Source: Bacteroidetes bacterium SB0662_bin_6 (GTDB lineage Bacteria > Bacteroidota > Rhodothermia > Rhodothermales > VXPQ01). Taken from it: a stretch of DNA of 64,000 nucleotides. Made by a program: the position numbers and the translations under genes. The stretch is from contig VXPQ01000025.1 of the NCBI GenBank assembly GCA_009839485.1, forward strand, positions 1 through 64,000. Reading direction: 5' to 3'. Of the stretch, positions 27,491 to 36,984 are shown in pieces; position 1 is the stretch's first letter, and every line of letters starts with the position of its first letter. Below the pieces are notes generated by a model. It was given only the letters and a program-made list of their open reading frames with translations, ran no database searches and was not told the DNA's origin.

Positions 27491-29187
27491 ATACGCTCCG
27501 GGCTGGAGATACCGAGTACGTGCAAACCATTCGCGAGTACGATCCGCGCAGCGCGCGCCAGTTGCATGCGGGCAGCCGCCAGATCATTTTCCTCTCCGAT
27601 AATACGGCAGTGTCCATAGAACTGCGTAAAAGCAACGGCCACTTCGCGTAAAAAATTGGCCACCTGGTGCGGCTCGCGCATTGTTGCGGCATACTCAAGA
27701 ACCTCCGGCAGCCGCAACAGCGCCTTCATCAGCGCAATCTCGGCGGGATGCCCAAGCAACGACAAGTCGGCATCGGCCCCGCCGTGAAAACCCACTTCCT
27801 CCGCCTTGCGAAGAATGGAGCAAATGCGCGCATGCGCATATTGCAGATAAAACACCGGGTTTTTTTCGCTGGCTTCCTTCGCCAGGTCCAGATCGAATTC
27901 GAGATGGGCATTGGGTGACCGCATCAAAAAGAAAAACCGCGTTACATCCTCGCCTACTTCATCCATCAAGTCGTCCAGCGTCACATAGGTCGCCCTGCGG
28001 GTGCTCATCTTTACGGGCGCTCCGCCGCGCACAAGCGTAACAAACTGGTGAACAATGACCTCCACGCGGTCGGCGTCGTAACCCAACGCCCGCAGGCCAT
28101 GCAACACATCGGGGTACGTTGCAATGTGATCCGCGCCGAGAATGTCCACGATCCGCTCGAAGCCCCGCTCGCACTTATCGGCATGGTAGGCGATATCGGG
28201 AAGGCGATAGGTCGGCTCGCCGCTGCTCTTGACCAGCACCGTATCCTGTTCCTTGCCGAATGCCGTGGTTCTGAACCACACGGCTCCGTCCCGATCATAG
28301 CAATGACCCTGCTCCCGTAACCGTTCCAGCGTGCGCCATACGGCATCGTTCTCGTACAGGCTCCGCTCGTTGAAATACGTATCCATGTGGATACCGAGAC
28401 GGGTAAGCGTATGCGCTATGTCGGCGAAGATCGCCTCCTCGGCCGCTTTCTTGAAGGGAGCAACGTCGCCGGCCATATCGGGAGCGTCCTCTGCCCGGGC
28501 ATGAAGGCGCTCTGCAATGTCGGTAATGTAGGCGCCAAGGTAGCCGTCCTCCGGGAACGATGCGGGCACCTCCATGGAAACTCCACCGGCGTCTATTTGC
28601 TTGCGCGGCGTTTCCGGATCCACGATCGCCTGATACCGCGCCTGCACCGACTCGCCCAGCACCCGCATCTGGCGCCCGGCATCGTTAAAATAATACTCGC
28701 GGGTCACGTCGTAGCCATTCCATGCCAGCAGGTTGGCCACCGTATCGCCGAGCACCGCATTCCGTCCGTGGCCGACCGTCAGCGGGCCCGTGGGGTTTGC
28801 ACTCACATACTCAACGAGGGCCCGTTTGCCGCGACCTGTCGTCGAGCGGCCGAACGACTCCCCGGCTTCGAGCAATGCCCGTAACTCGCTGACCAGATAT
28901 TCGGTCGAAAAACGAAAATTGATAAATCCGGAACCTGCCGCCTCCACAGAGGCAATCCGCGTAGCGTCAAGCGGACGGGCAAGCAGACGGTCCGCCAGTT
29001 CTTCGGCAATACTGCGGGGGGCACGGCGCAGATACCGCGCCAGTTGCATAGCCGCATTCGTGGCCAGATCGCCGTGCTCGGGATTTTTGGGTTTTTCGAA
29101 CTCCGGCACGAAATCCTGCGGCACCCCCTCGAAATCCGCCAGCGCCGCAATCAGTTCTCTCGCAAGATACTCTTTCACTGTTTGCAA
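27487..29187 (-). CDS. argS: Arginyl-tRNA synthetase
   Basis: A 566-residue class Ia synthetase. The N-terminal additional domain is followed by SANPTGPLTVGHGRNAVLGD, in which the HIGH-type motif reads TVGH. The KMSKS-type loop is PVKMSTRRATYVTL, and the C-terminal anticodon-binding domain contains LQYAHARICSILRKAEE. The length is normal. It lies between rodA (34 bp away) and pheA (overlapping) on the minus strand. Confidence 0.96.
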   Translation of the reverse strand: MQTVKEYLARELIAALADFEGVPQDFVPEFEKPKNPEHGDLATNAAMQLARYLRRAPRSIAEELADRLLARPLDATRIASVEAAGSGFINFRFSTEYLVSELRALLEAGESFGRSTTGRGKRALVEYVSANPTGPLTVGHGRNAVLGDTVANLLAWNGYDVTREYYFNDAGRQMRVLGESVQARYQAIVDPETPRKQIDAGGVSMEVPASFPEDGYLGAYITDIAERLHARAEDAPDMAGDVAPFKKAAEEAIFADIAHTLTRLGIHMDTYFNERSLYENDAVWRTLERLREQGHCYDRDGAVWFRTTAFGKEQDTVLVKSSGEPTYRLPDIAYHADKCERGFERIVDILGADHIATYPDVLHGLRALGYDADRVEVIVHQFVTLVRGGAPVKMSTRRATYVTLDDLMDEVGEDVTRFFFLMRSPNAHLEFDLDLAKEASEKNPVFYLQYAHARICSILRKAEEVGFHGGADADLSLLGHPAEIALMKALLRLPEVLEYAATMREPHQVANFLREVAVAFTQFYGHCRIIGEENDLAAARMQLARAARIVLANGLHVLGISSPERM

Positions 29188-29221
29188 AAATCTCCGATCC
29201 GTACCAAATGATTTGCGAACG

Positions 29222-30481
29222 TCAATATACGTAGATGGGAAAATCGTCGCGCCGCATGTGCAGATTCAACAGGATCCCCAGCAACACCGTGTTGGCGAGC
29301 ATAGCCGATCCGCCGTATGAAACGAAAGGCAACGGAATACCAATGACCGGCAGCAGGCCCACCACCGTCCCGATATTGACAAAAACATGCACGAGATAGA
29401 TCGCCGCTATTCCTACGGCAGCCATGCTCCCGAAGGGATGTTTGATCTGGATGCCCATCTGGATCACTCGAATGAGCAGAAGCGCAAACATGGCAATCAC
29501 GACCATCGAGCCGATAAATCCCCATTCTTCTCCAATGATACTGAAGACAAAATCCGTCGATTGCTCGGGCACGTAGGCCCCCTGCGTCTGCGTCCCTTCC
29601 ATGAATCCCTTACCGGCCAAACCCCCTGAGCCGATGGCTGCCTTTGACTGCACGAGTTGAAAACCCACGCCCGACCGGAATTCCTCCGCACCGGGATTCG
29701 TAAAAGAAAGGATGCGGGCTACCTGATGAGGACGAAACACCCGGTTCAATGCAAACAGCACGGCGCCAATCGCGCCAAAGGAAAATACCCCGGCCATGAC
29801 GCCGTACACGCGCTCCCGTGTCTGCCATAACACAGCGAGCGTAAACAGCACCGAGAAAACGATCGCCGTTGGAAGATGCACGATCGAAAAATAGCCCGCG
29901 ATGCCCGTAGCGACCATCACGATAAACATGCCTGTGGGCCAGATCGACCAGAACAACGCAATGGGCGCGATGGCGAAAAACACAAGCGCGGTTCCGGCAT
30001 CGTTCTGAAGAAGAATCAACGCCATGGGTATCAGGAAAACGCCAAACAGTAGCATCGCATACTTCGCCCTGCTCGAATTGGGCCGCATGGTGGAAATCAA
30101 CTGGGCCCCCGCCAGCACGGCACCTACCTTGGCCACTTCGGATACCTGCAGGGTCAGCCCTCCTATCTGCAGCCAACTCCTCGCTCCATTGATTTCCCGT
30201 CCGAACAAAAGAGCGAGAACAAGCAATATCAACGTACCGAAGTAGGCAACCCAGGCAATCCGCTGGAAAAAATGCACCGGAAGAAAAAGGCATGTCATAC
30301 CGGCGCCCAGCGATATGACGATCCATGCCGACTGGCGCCAGAAATTCTGACGCACAGACTCGAGAAGATACTCCGCGGAAGGACCATTCGTGGTGCTGTA
30401 GATGGCCACCAGGCCGATCATCACCAGGGCCATCCAGGCAAAGATCGTGAAATAATCCAGATTCCGATACCAGATACGCAT
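29222..30481 (-). CDS. rodA: Peptidoglycan glycosyltransferase RodA
   Basis: A 419-residue SEDS-family protein with about ten membrane helices that polymerises lipid II during cell elongation together with PBP2. Conserved stretches are GARSWLQIGGLTLQVSEVAK, ILLQNDAGTALVF, QGAYVPEQSTDFVFSIIGEE and the C-terminal GIPLPFVSYGGSAMLANT. It follows the PBP2 gene by 68 bp on the same strand, the classical mrdA-rodA pairing. Confidence 0.97.
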   Translation of the reverse strand: MRIWYRNLDYFTIFAWMALVMIGLVAIYSTTNGPSAEYLLESVRQNFWRQSAWIVISLGAGMTCLFLPVHFFQRIAWVAYFGTLILLVLALLFGREINGARSWLQIGGLTLQVSEVAKVGAVLAGAQLISTMRPNSSRAKYAMLLFGVFLIPMALILLQNDAGTALVFFAIAPIALFWSIWPTGMFIVMVATGIAGYFSIVHLPTAIVFSVLFTLAVLWQTRERVYGVMAGVFSFGAIGAVLFALNRVFRPHQVARILSFTNPGAEEFRSGVGFQLVQSKAAIGSGGLAGKGFMEGTQTQGAYVPEQSTDFVFSIIGEEWGFIGSMVVIAMFALLLIRVIQMGIQIKHPFGSMAAVGIAAIYLVHVFVNIGTVVGLLPVIGIPLPFVSYGGSAMLANTVLLGILLNLHMRRDDFPIYVY

Positions 30482-30549
30482 AGGACAAGCCTTACGAAAC
30501 TGCGGACAAGAAGCGGGATGTACGGCACATGCGACCGGAGGGGAGACTG

Positions 30550-32439
30550 TTATGTATCGTCGCCGGATTCTCTTTCTGCCGATTCGGCGTCGGCCGCGGC
30601 GCGCTCGCCATCCTCGTCATCTCCCGTCTCCAGAGGCTCACTCCGCACGGCAAGCACACTCTGAAGTACCCATTGTCTCGCGGGGCTCGGGGAAATGGAG
30701 CCGGTCAGGTATTGTTCCGCCATCAACGACCCGATCGGGCCGGCGGCAACCGCCCCAAAGCCGGCATTCTCCACCTGAACCGCCACAGCGATCTGCGGAT
30801 CGTCATAGGGTGCAAACAGGATAAATACGGAGTCGTCCTCCCGATCATGGGGGGCCTGCGCCGTACCGGTTTTGCCGCCGCTGGGAATACCGGGAATCTG
30901 AATCCACTCCCCGGTCCCGTCCTCCATCACCCGTTTCATGCCGTTGCGCACCACATCGAAATGCGCCTCGTCTATCGGCAGTTTTTGCGGAGCGGTAATC
31001 TTCGGATAGAGCGTTTCTCCCGTCTCCTGGTGCACCATCCGGGTTACGAGATGGGGCGTATATAACATACCCCGGTTGGCCACTGCAGCCGTGTACCTCG
31101 CCAATTGCAAGGGCGTCACGCCCATATCCCCCTGCCCGACGCCGAGATTGATCGTAAAACCGGGCCCCCAGCCGGGAAAGCGCTGATTAAAGTAGGCGGA
31201 ATCAGGAATCAGGCCGGCCCCCTGCTCTCCGATATCCGTGGACACCCGCTGGCCGAAGCCGAACATATGCGCATACCTGCTGAAGACTTCCACGTCCGTG
31301 CGCATCATCAACTCAAAGAAAAACGTATTGCACGACTGTTCGAGCGCCTCTTCCACCGCGATGCTGCCGTGCACGTGCATGTCGCGGAAGACACCCGGTC
31401 CGCCAAGGGGATGATAGCCCGGGCAATGGATGTGCTCCGTCGGAGTGATTTTCCCTTCCTGAAGCGCCATCAGCGCCATGAACGGCTTCCATGTCGAGCC
31501 GGGGGGCAACCGGTTCATGGTTGCCCGGTTGTACAGCGGCTTCTCCGGGCTGGTTATGAGATGGTTCCAGGTCTCGGGATCCATGGCCTCGGTAAAAACG
31601 TCCGGATCGTAGTCCGGCATGCTTACGAGCGCCAGAATCTCCCCGCTGTTCACGTCGAGTGCCACGGCCCCGCCCCGTTTGCCGACAAAGAGAGACTCCG
31701 CCAGCGCCTGCAGACCCGCATCGAGGCCGAGGTGAATGTCATACCCGCTTTTCGGAGCATTATCGAATGCGCCGTCCTGCCAGGACTTGACCTCCAGGCC
31801 ATGTACGTTGACCACTTTGATTTCGGAGCCCAGTTCGCCCCTCAGATTGGGCTCGTATCTGCTTTCGAGGCCGGACTTGCCGATCAGGTCTCCCTGCCGG
31901 TATCCTCTTTCCCCCAAACGAACCAGCTCGTTGTCCGTAATCTCCCGCACGTATCCAAGTACGTGTGCGGCGGTGGCGTCCGTATGGTACCGGCGACGGA
32001 AATCCTGGTCATACCCCACACCCGGCAGCCGATAGAAGTTTTCCGCCACGCGGCTGAAAACATCTTCCGGCACATCCCGGAACGCCTTGCCGGGCTGGAA
32101 GGCGCTGTAGCGGCGAAGTTCCGTGAATCTGGCGGACACGACGCTGTCGGGGACCTCCAGCAGATCGGCCAGGAGAGGGATATTGTCGCGGTCGAAACTG
32201 CGTGGGGTAATGGTAATCGTATAGCTGGGCTCGTTGTTCACCAGGGCCCTGCCCCCCCGATCATAGATCGCGCCGCGCGCCGGCAACACCCTGCGTTCCC
32301 GGACCGCATTGGATTCGGATTCGATGGTATAATCGTCGGTCCGGACCAACTGGAGTTGCGCAAGCCGCAAACTCAGGAGACCCATTGCGACGACGATAAT
32401 GCCGATAAAAACGCGCCCGCGTATTGTGTAATCATACAT
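30550..32439 (-). CDS. mrdA: Penicillin-binding protein 2 (elongation transpeptidase)
   Basis: A 629-residue class B PBP. One N-terminal membrane helix (about 9-28) is followed by the PBP dimerisation domain (RERRVLPARGAIYDRGG) and a transpeptidase domain with SxxK Ser315-Lys318 (GSTWK), SxN at 369-371 (SCN) and KTG at 523-525. It cross-links peptidoglycan in the elongasome with RodA. The C-terminal ~40 residues are an acidic, low-complexity tail (ETGDDEDGERAAADAESAER). The usual upstream mreC and mreD genes are missing; a divergent promoter region is found instead. Confidence 0.96.
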   Translation of the reverse strand: MYDYTIRGRVFIGIIVVAMGLLSLRLAQLQLVRTDDYTIESESNAVRERRVLPARGAIYDRGGRALVNNEPSYTITITPRSFDRDNIPLLADLLEVPDSVVSARFTELRRYSAFQPGKAFRDVPEDVFSRVAENFYRLPGVGYDQDFRRRYHTDATAAHVLGYVREITDNELVRLGERGYRQGDLIGKSGLESRYEPNLRGELGSEIKVVNVHGLEVKSWQDGAFDNAPKSGYDIHLGLDAGLQALAESLFVGKRGGAVALDVNSGEILALVSMPDYDPDVFTEAMDPETWNHLITSPEKPLYNRATMNRLPPGSTWKPFMALMALQEGKITPTEHIHCPGYHPLGGPGVFRDMHVHGSIAVEEALEQSCNTFFFELMMRTDVEVFSRYAHMFGFGQRVSTDIGEQGAGLIPDSAYFNQRFPGWGPGFTINLGVGQGDMGVTPLQLARYTAAVANRGMLYTPHLVTRMVHQETGETLYPKITAPQKLPIDEAHFDVVRNGMKRVMEDGTGEWIQIPGIPSGGKTGTAQAPHDREDDSVFILFAPYDDPQIAVAVQVENAGFGAVAAGPIGSLMAEQYLTGSISPSPARQWVLQSVLAVRSEPLETGDDEDGERAAADAESAERESGDDT

Positions 32440-32725
32440 GGCCTTGCGCCCCGTTCATGCACCACGCAACGGCATACGTGGAATGTGCGACTATTCGGAG
32501 CGGTCCAGGACACTCCGGAATAGTACTCTCAACCCGGTAAACGGCTGAAATATCCCACCATGACGGATTCTTGTACGAATGGGCGAACCGGAAACGTTTA
32601 TGCTCGTAAACAACTTCACGGTGCAGACCGCAATCAATCCTCAGTAAGTATCCCGTAACTACCGTACCGTTTCCAAAGCGCACCCTTCCCGAAACTTCCA
32701 TCCTCCGACCCTATCGGGCCCGCCG
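32440..32725. other. Divergent intergenic region between mrdA and the peptidase gene
   Basis: About 285 bp without a convincing gene. An 89-codon minus-strand frame covers most of it but has no recognisable motif. Promoters for both divergent genes must lie here; none was picked with confidence. Confidence 0.5.
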
Positions 32726-35700
32726 ATGTTTCGAACCGCTTCCCTGCTTGCCTGTCTCTCCATCTTTCTCACATGTGCGGTGCTGACGCCCACGCTGGCC
32801 AGCGCACAGTACTTCGGTCGAAACAAGGTCCAGTACGATCATTTCGACTTCAAGCACTTCGAGACCGAGCATTTCATTATTTACTATTACCCTGAAGAGG
32901 AACAGGCGGTTCGCGACGCCGGACGCATGGCCGAGCGCTGGTACAGCCGGCATTCCCGCACGTACCTCCGGGAATTCAAGGAAAAGAAGCCGCTCATCTT
33001 CTATGCGAACGACGCCGATTTTCACCAGACGAATGTCATCGGGGGACTCATCGGCGAAGGCACGGGGGGCGTCACCGAATCGATCAAGCAGCGGGTCATC
33101 ATGCCGCTTACCGGCAGCTACGCCGAAACGGACCATGTGCTGGGACATGAACTCGTCCACTCCTTCCAGTACGACATAGGTCTCAGCGACCAGGACCCGA
33201 TCCGGTTCAATCTGGCGCTCCTGCCGTTGTGGATGATCGAAGGCACGGCGGAATATCTCTCCGTAGGACGATCCGATCCCCATACGGCCATGTGGCTGCG
33301 GGATGCATTGCTCCGCGACGACCTGCCCACGATCGAGCAATTGACGCGCGACCAGCGCTACTTCCCGTACCGGTTCGGACAGGCATACATGGCCTACATC
33401 GGCGGGAAATACGGCGACGCCGCCGTAGCGAATCTGTTCAAGCTGGCCGGGCGGGCCGGCGTGGATTCTGCTTTCGTGTATACGCTCGGCATTACGACCG
33501 ACTCGCTGTCCACGGAATGGAAACAGGTGATCCGCAAAACCTACGAACCGTTCATGGAGGATAAAGCGCCCCCCGAGGAATCGGGGCAGCGCATTCTGGC
33601 TCCTGAAATCGACGGAGGCGAAGTCAATCTTTCTCCTGCGCTCAGCCCCGACGGAGAATACATTGCGTTCCTTTCGGAAAGAGATCTGTTCTCGATCAAC
33701 CTGTTCGTGGCCAATGCAAAGACGGGCGAGGTCATCTCGAGCCTGAAAAATCCGGCGGCGAATCCCCACATGGACGCGCTGCGATTCATCCAGTCGGCCG
33801 GATCCTGGTCGCCGGACGGAAGGCAGTTGGCCTTCGTTTCGTTTGCGGGCGGGGACAACCGGATATCCATTTTCGACGTCAGGCGGCGCAGGGTACGGCA
33901 AAACATCGCCGTGGAGGGAGTCACCGCGCTGACGAACCTCGCCTGGTCGCCGGACGGATCGTCCATTGCGTTTACCGGCCTCGAAGGCGGCATCAGCGAC
34001 CTGTATGTCCTGAATCTGGAAACGGACGCCGTGCGCCAGTTGACCAACGACCGGTTTGCGGACCTGCAACCGGACTGGTCGCCGGACGGAAGGTACATTG
34101 CCTTTACGACCGATCGAGGGGAAGGCCTCACGGATTTCGATCAACTGGAGTATCAGAAAAAAGGCCTTGCGCTGTTCGATCTGGAGCGCAACGAAATACG
34201 GCCCCTGAGACCCTTCGGTAATGTCCTGCACCACAATCCCCAGTTCTCTCCGGATGGCGACGACCTGTATTTCATCAGCGATCAGAACGGGTTCAAAGAT
34301 GTCTACCGGCTCAACCTGTCCTCCGGGGAAGTGTACCGGCTTACGAATCTGGCGACGGGCGTCAGCGGCATCACTGCACTGTCTCCGGCCATGTCCGTGG
34401 CCGACCGCACCGGCCAGATGTCCTTCTCGGTATTCTCGGACAACGCCTATACGGTATACCTGCGCGAACCCGACGAACTGACAGGCGAGGCCGTGCAGCC
34501 CCAACCTGCCGGCCATGTCGCTACGGCGGGCGTCCTGCCTCCGATCCGGTCGCTCAACGAAGGACTGGTAGGCAACTACCTCAATGATGCGATGACGGGC
34601 CTGCCCAGCCTCGGCCTGCAATGGCCCGGAAAGGAGTACCAGTCGAACCTCCAACTGGATTATGTGGCGCCCCCGACTATCGGGGTAGCGGCGGGCGGAT
34701 TGTACGGAACGCAAGTCGCCGGCGGCATCGGCTTTGCGTTCTCGGACATGCTCGGCGACCGGAACCTGTACCTTGTAGCGCAGGCCCAGGGCACATTCAA
34801 GGACATTGGGGGCCAGGCCTCCTATATCGATCTCGGACGTCGAATAAATCTCGGGGCATCGGCAGGGCACATCCCCCTTCTGTACGGCTATTCCGTAGGC
34901 GGATTCGTAGGTGGCGCGCAAGTGGTCGAGCAACTCCGGCAACGCATCTTCATCGATCAGGTATCGGGGATTGCCCAGTATCCTTTCAGTCAAACCCGCC
35001 GGGCCGAAGCGAATGCGGGTTTCGTGCGGTACGGATTCGATAACGAAGTGGAGCAGTTCGTGGGATCGGGCTTTACATTCGGTCGAAACCGCGTCGACAC
35101 CGACGACTCCATATTTTTCCAGGGCATTACGGAGCAGGAGCCTATCTATTTTTTCCAGGCCGGGCTGGCCTTTGTCGGAGATTACTCCTTCAACGGATTC
35201 ACTTCGCCGATCAGCGGAGGGCGCTACCGCCTCGAAATCGCCCCGAAAATCGGGAGTTCGACGTTTGTGACGGGACTCGTCGATTACCGGCAATACCTGT
35301 ATATACAGCCGGTCACGCTGGCCGTACGCGGGATGCACATCGGGAACTACGGCGCCGAATCGACGGGGGATCTGTTCACGACGCAATACCTCGGATATTC
35401 CTACTACCCCGGATTCGTCCGAGGGTACAATTTCCGCTCGTTCGAGGCGTCGGAATGCCTGGCTGACGCAAACATCCCCGGTCGGGGAGCCGTGTGCTCC
35501 TCGATGGATCGCTTGCAGGGTACCCACGTTGCCCTGTCGAGCGTGGAGGTGCGCGTCCCGTTCCTCGGCACCGAACAGCTGGGACTCATTCCGTTTCCTT
35601 ATCTCCCGACCGAACTGGCGGCGTTCGTGGACGGCGGCGTGGCATGGACCGAAGAAGATCTGCCTGTACTTAAATTCGATCGGACGACAAATGAGCGCGT

Positions 35701-35836
35701 GCCCGTATTCAGTGTCGGCATGTCTGCGCGCGTCAATATTTTGGGGTACATTGTGCTGGAAACGTACTACGCATTTCCTTTCCAGCGACCGGACGCCGGC
35801 TGGCAGTTGGGATTCCGGGTGACGCCCGGCTGGTAA
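32726..35836 (+). CDS. Outer-membrane protein combining a HEXXH metallopeptidase, TolB-like propeller and beta-barrel domain
   Basis: A 1036-residue protein with a signal peptide ending ASAQ. Residues ~35-280 form a gluzincin-like peptidase domain: HELVH at 141-145 and a downstream WMIEGTAEYLS whose glutamate (172) would be the third zinc ligand. Residues ~295-590 contain repeated PD40/TolB blades (LSPDGEYIAF, WSPDGRQLAFVSF, WSPDGSSIAFTG, WSPDGRYIAFTT, FSPDGDDLYFIS). The last ~400 residues resemble a BamA/surface-antigen-type barrel, ending GWQLGFRVTPGW. Zinc ligands appear intact. It may be an envelope protease anchored in the outer membrane; its substrate is unknown. It lies 16 bp ahead of pyrD. 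Confidence 0.85.
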   Translation: MFRTASLLACLSIFLTCAVLTPTLASAQYFGRNKVQYDHFDFKHFETEHFIIYYYPEEEQAVRDAGRMAERWYSRHSRTYLREFKEKKPLIFYANDADFHQTNVIGGLIGEGTGGVTESIKQRVIMPLTGSYAETDHVLGHELVHSFQYDIGLSDQDPIRFNLALLPLWMIEGTAEYLSVGRSDPHTAMWLRDALLRDDLPTIEQLTRDQRYFPYRFGQAYMAYIGGKYGDAAVANLFKLAGRAGVDSAFVYTLGITTDSLSTEWKQVIRKTYEPFMEDKAPPEESGQRILAPEIDGGEVNLSPALSPDGEYIAFLSERDLFSINLFVANAKTGEVISSLKNPAANPHMDALRFIQSAGSWSPDGRQLAFVSFAGGDNRISIFDVRRRRVRQNIAVEGVTALTNLAWSPDGSSIAFTGLEGGISDLYVLNLETDAVRQLTNDRFADLQPDWSPDGRYIAFTTDRGEGLTDFDQLEYQKKGLALFDLERNEIRPLRPFGNVLHHNPQFSPDGDDLYFISDQNGFKDVYRLNLSSGEVYRLTNLATGVSGITALSPAMSVADRTGQMSFSVFSDNAYTVYLREPDELTGEAVQPQPAGHVATAGVLPPIRSLNEGLVGNYLNDAMTGLPSLGLQWPGKEYQSNLQLDYVAPPTIGVAAGGLYGTQVAGGIGFAFSDMLGDRNLYLVAQAQGTFKDIGGQASYIDLGRRINLGASAGHIPLLYGYSVGGFVGGAQVVEQLRQRIFIDQVSGIAQYPFSQTRRAEANAGFVRYGFDNEVEQFVGSGFTFGRNRVDTDDSIFFQGITEQEPIYFFQAGLAFVGDYSFNGFTSPISGGRYRLEIAPKIGSSTFVTGLVDYRQYLYIQPVTLAVRGMHIGNYGAESTGDLFTTQYLGYSYYPGFVRGYNFRSFEASECLADANIPGRGAVCSSMDRLQGTHVALSSVEVRVPFLGTEQLGLIPFPYLPTELAAFVDGGVAWTEEDLPVLKFDRTTNERVPVFSVGMSARVNILGYIVLETYYAFPFQRPDAGWQLGFRVTPGW

Positions 35837-35852
35837 GGCTTTTTCGCCCCAG

Positions 35853-36959
35853 ATGTACGACATTCTTCGATCCGCGCTGTTCAGGATAGCACCTGAGCAG
35901 GCCCATTACGCAGCTGCTTGTGCAGCCCGAACCGCGCAATTGGTGCGGGCAGGAGGAGCGCTGGAAAAAATGTTCGGGTTCGAGGACACGCGCCTCGAAC
36001 AGGCCCTGTGGGGCAATACCTTTTCCTCTCCGATCGGTCTTGCCGCCGGTTTCGACAAGAACGCCTCTTTGGTGCCATTCTGGCCCACGCTGGGATTCGG
36101 CTTTGCGGAAGTCGGCTCGGTCACAGCCTACTCCTCCCGGGGGAATCCAAAGCCGCGCGCTTTTCGCCTGATCGAAGACGAGGCGCTCATCAACCGGATG
36201 GGACTCAACAACAAAGGGGTGCGCAGCATTTCCCGGCAGCTTCGACGAACCGCACCCCGAAGCCGGATTCCGATAGGAATCAACATTGCCAGCACACACG
36301 GCCGCGAGATCACGGGTAACTCCGCGGTGGAAGATTTCCGCATGAGTTTCAAGACCATTGCGGATCAGGCAGCCTATATCGCACTGAATATTTCCTGTCC
36401 GAATACGCGCGACGGCAAAACCTTCGAGGATCCTGAATCCCTGGAAGTTCTGCTGAAGGCCATCATGGAGCAACGAAAAAAATCGGCGCCCGACGTACCC
36501 GTGCTGCTAAAAATGCCGCCCCCCGTTTCCGACCGGATCGTGTTCGACAGTACCCTTCGGGAAACCGTGCGCCTTGCCCTGGAATACGGAATCGCGGGAT
36601 TCGTGGCCACCAACACGGCAACCGATCGCGAGGGGCTCACCACACCCCCGGCGCGGTTGCGCGCCATCGGGAGAGGCGGACTCAGCGGACGGCCGCTCGA
36701 AGCCCGAGCCACGCATCTTGTGCGGCGCCTGTACCGCCTCACGGAAGGGGCTTTGCCCATCATCGGCGTGGGAGGCGTATTTTCCGCAGAAGACGCCTAT
36801 CGGAAACTCCGCGCCGGAGCCTCGCTCGTACAGATTTACACGGCACTTGTTTACCGCGGCCCGGGGGTGGTGCGCGACATCAAGACAGGATTGGTTCAAT
36901 TGCTTGAAAACGACGGGTTCGATTCGATCACGGATGTGGTGGGTATCGACGCCGCGTAA
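35853..36959 (+). CDS. pyrD: Dihydroorotate dehydrogenase (quinone), class 2
   Basis: A 368-residue flavoenzyme of pyrimidine synthesis that oxidises dihydroorotate and reduces quinone. The N-terminal helical extension for membrane contact (MYDILRSALFRIAPEQAHYA) marks class 2. Other features are GLAAGFDKNA, EVGSVTAYSSRGNPKPR, NRMGLNNKG, the catalytic-serine segment ALNISCPNTRDGK and the FMN phosphate site GVGGVFSAEDAYRKLRAGAS. It is followed 25 bp later by the second TonB-dependent receptor. Confidence 0.96.
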   Translation: MYDILRSALFRIAPEQAHYAAACAARTAQLVRAGGALEKMFGFEDTRLEQALWGNTFSSPIGLAAGFDKNASLVPFWPTLGFGFAEVGSVTAYSSRGNPKPRAFRLIEDEALINRMGLNNKGVRSISRQLRRTAPRSRIPIGINIASTHGREITGNSAVEDFRMSFKTIADQAAYIALNISCPNTRDGKTFEDPESLEVLLKAIMEQRKKSAPDVPVLLKMPPPVSDRIVFDSTLRETVRLALEYGIAGFVATNTATDREGLTTPPARLRAIGRGGLSGRPLEARATHLVRRLYRLTEGALPIIGVGGVFSAEDAYRKLRAGASLVQIYTALVYRGPGVVRDIKTGLVQLLENDGFDSITDVVGIDAA

Positions 36960-36984
36960 TTTGTTCATTCACTCGTCAGTATCC

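Noticed and set aside
32432-32701. An 89-codon minus-strand frame overlapping the start of mrdA
   Set aside because: No family motif, no signal or membrane segment, and it occupies the expected promoter region. It does not resemble MreC or MreD.
32711-35863. A 1050-codon open frame on the strand opposite the peptidase/propeller gene
   Set aside because: It is complementary to a gene with clear domains and motifs, and the sequence shows no family features. Long antisense frames are common in GC-rich genes with G/C-ended codons, and similar ones lie opposite purL, the TonB receptor and katG.
36574-36984. N-terminal extension of the second TonB-dependent receptor into pyrD
   Set aside because: These codons read pyrD DNA in another frame. 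The signal peptide begins at the GTG at 36985.
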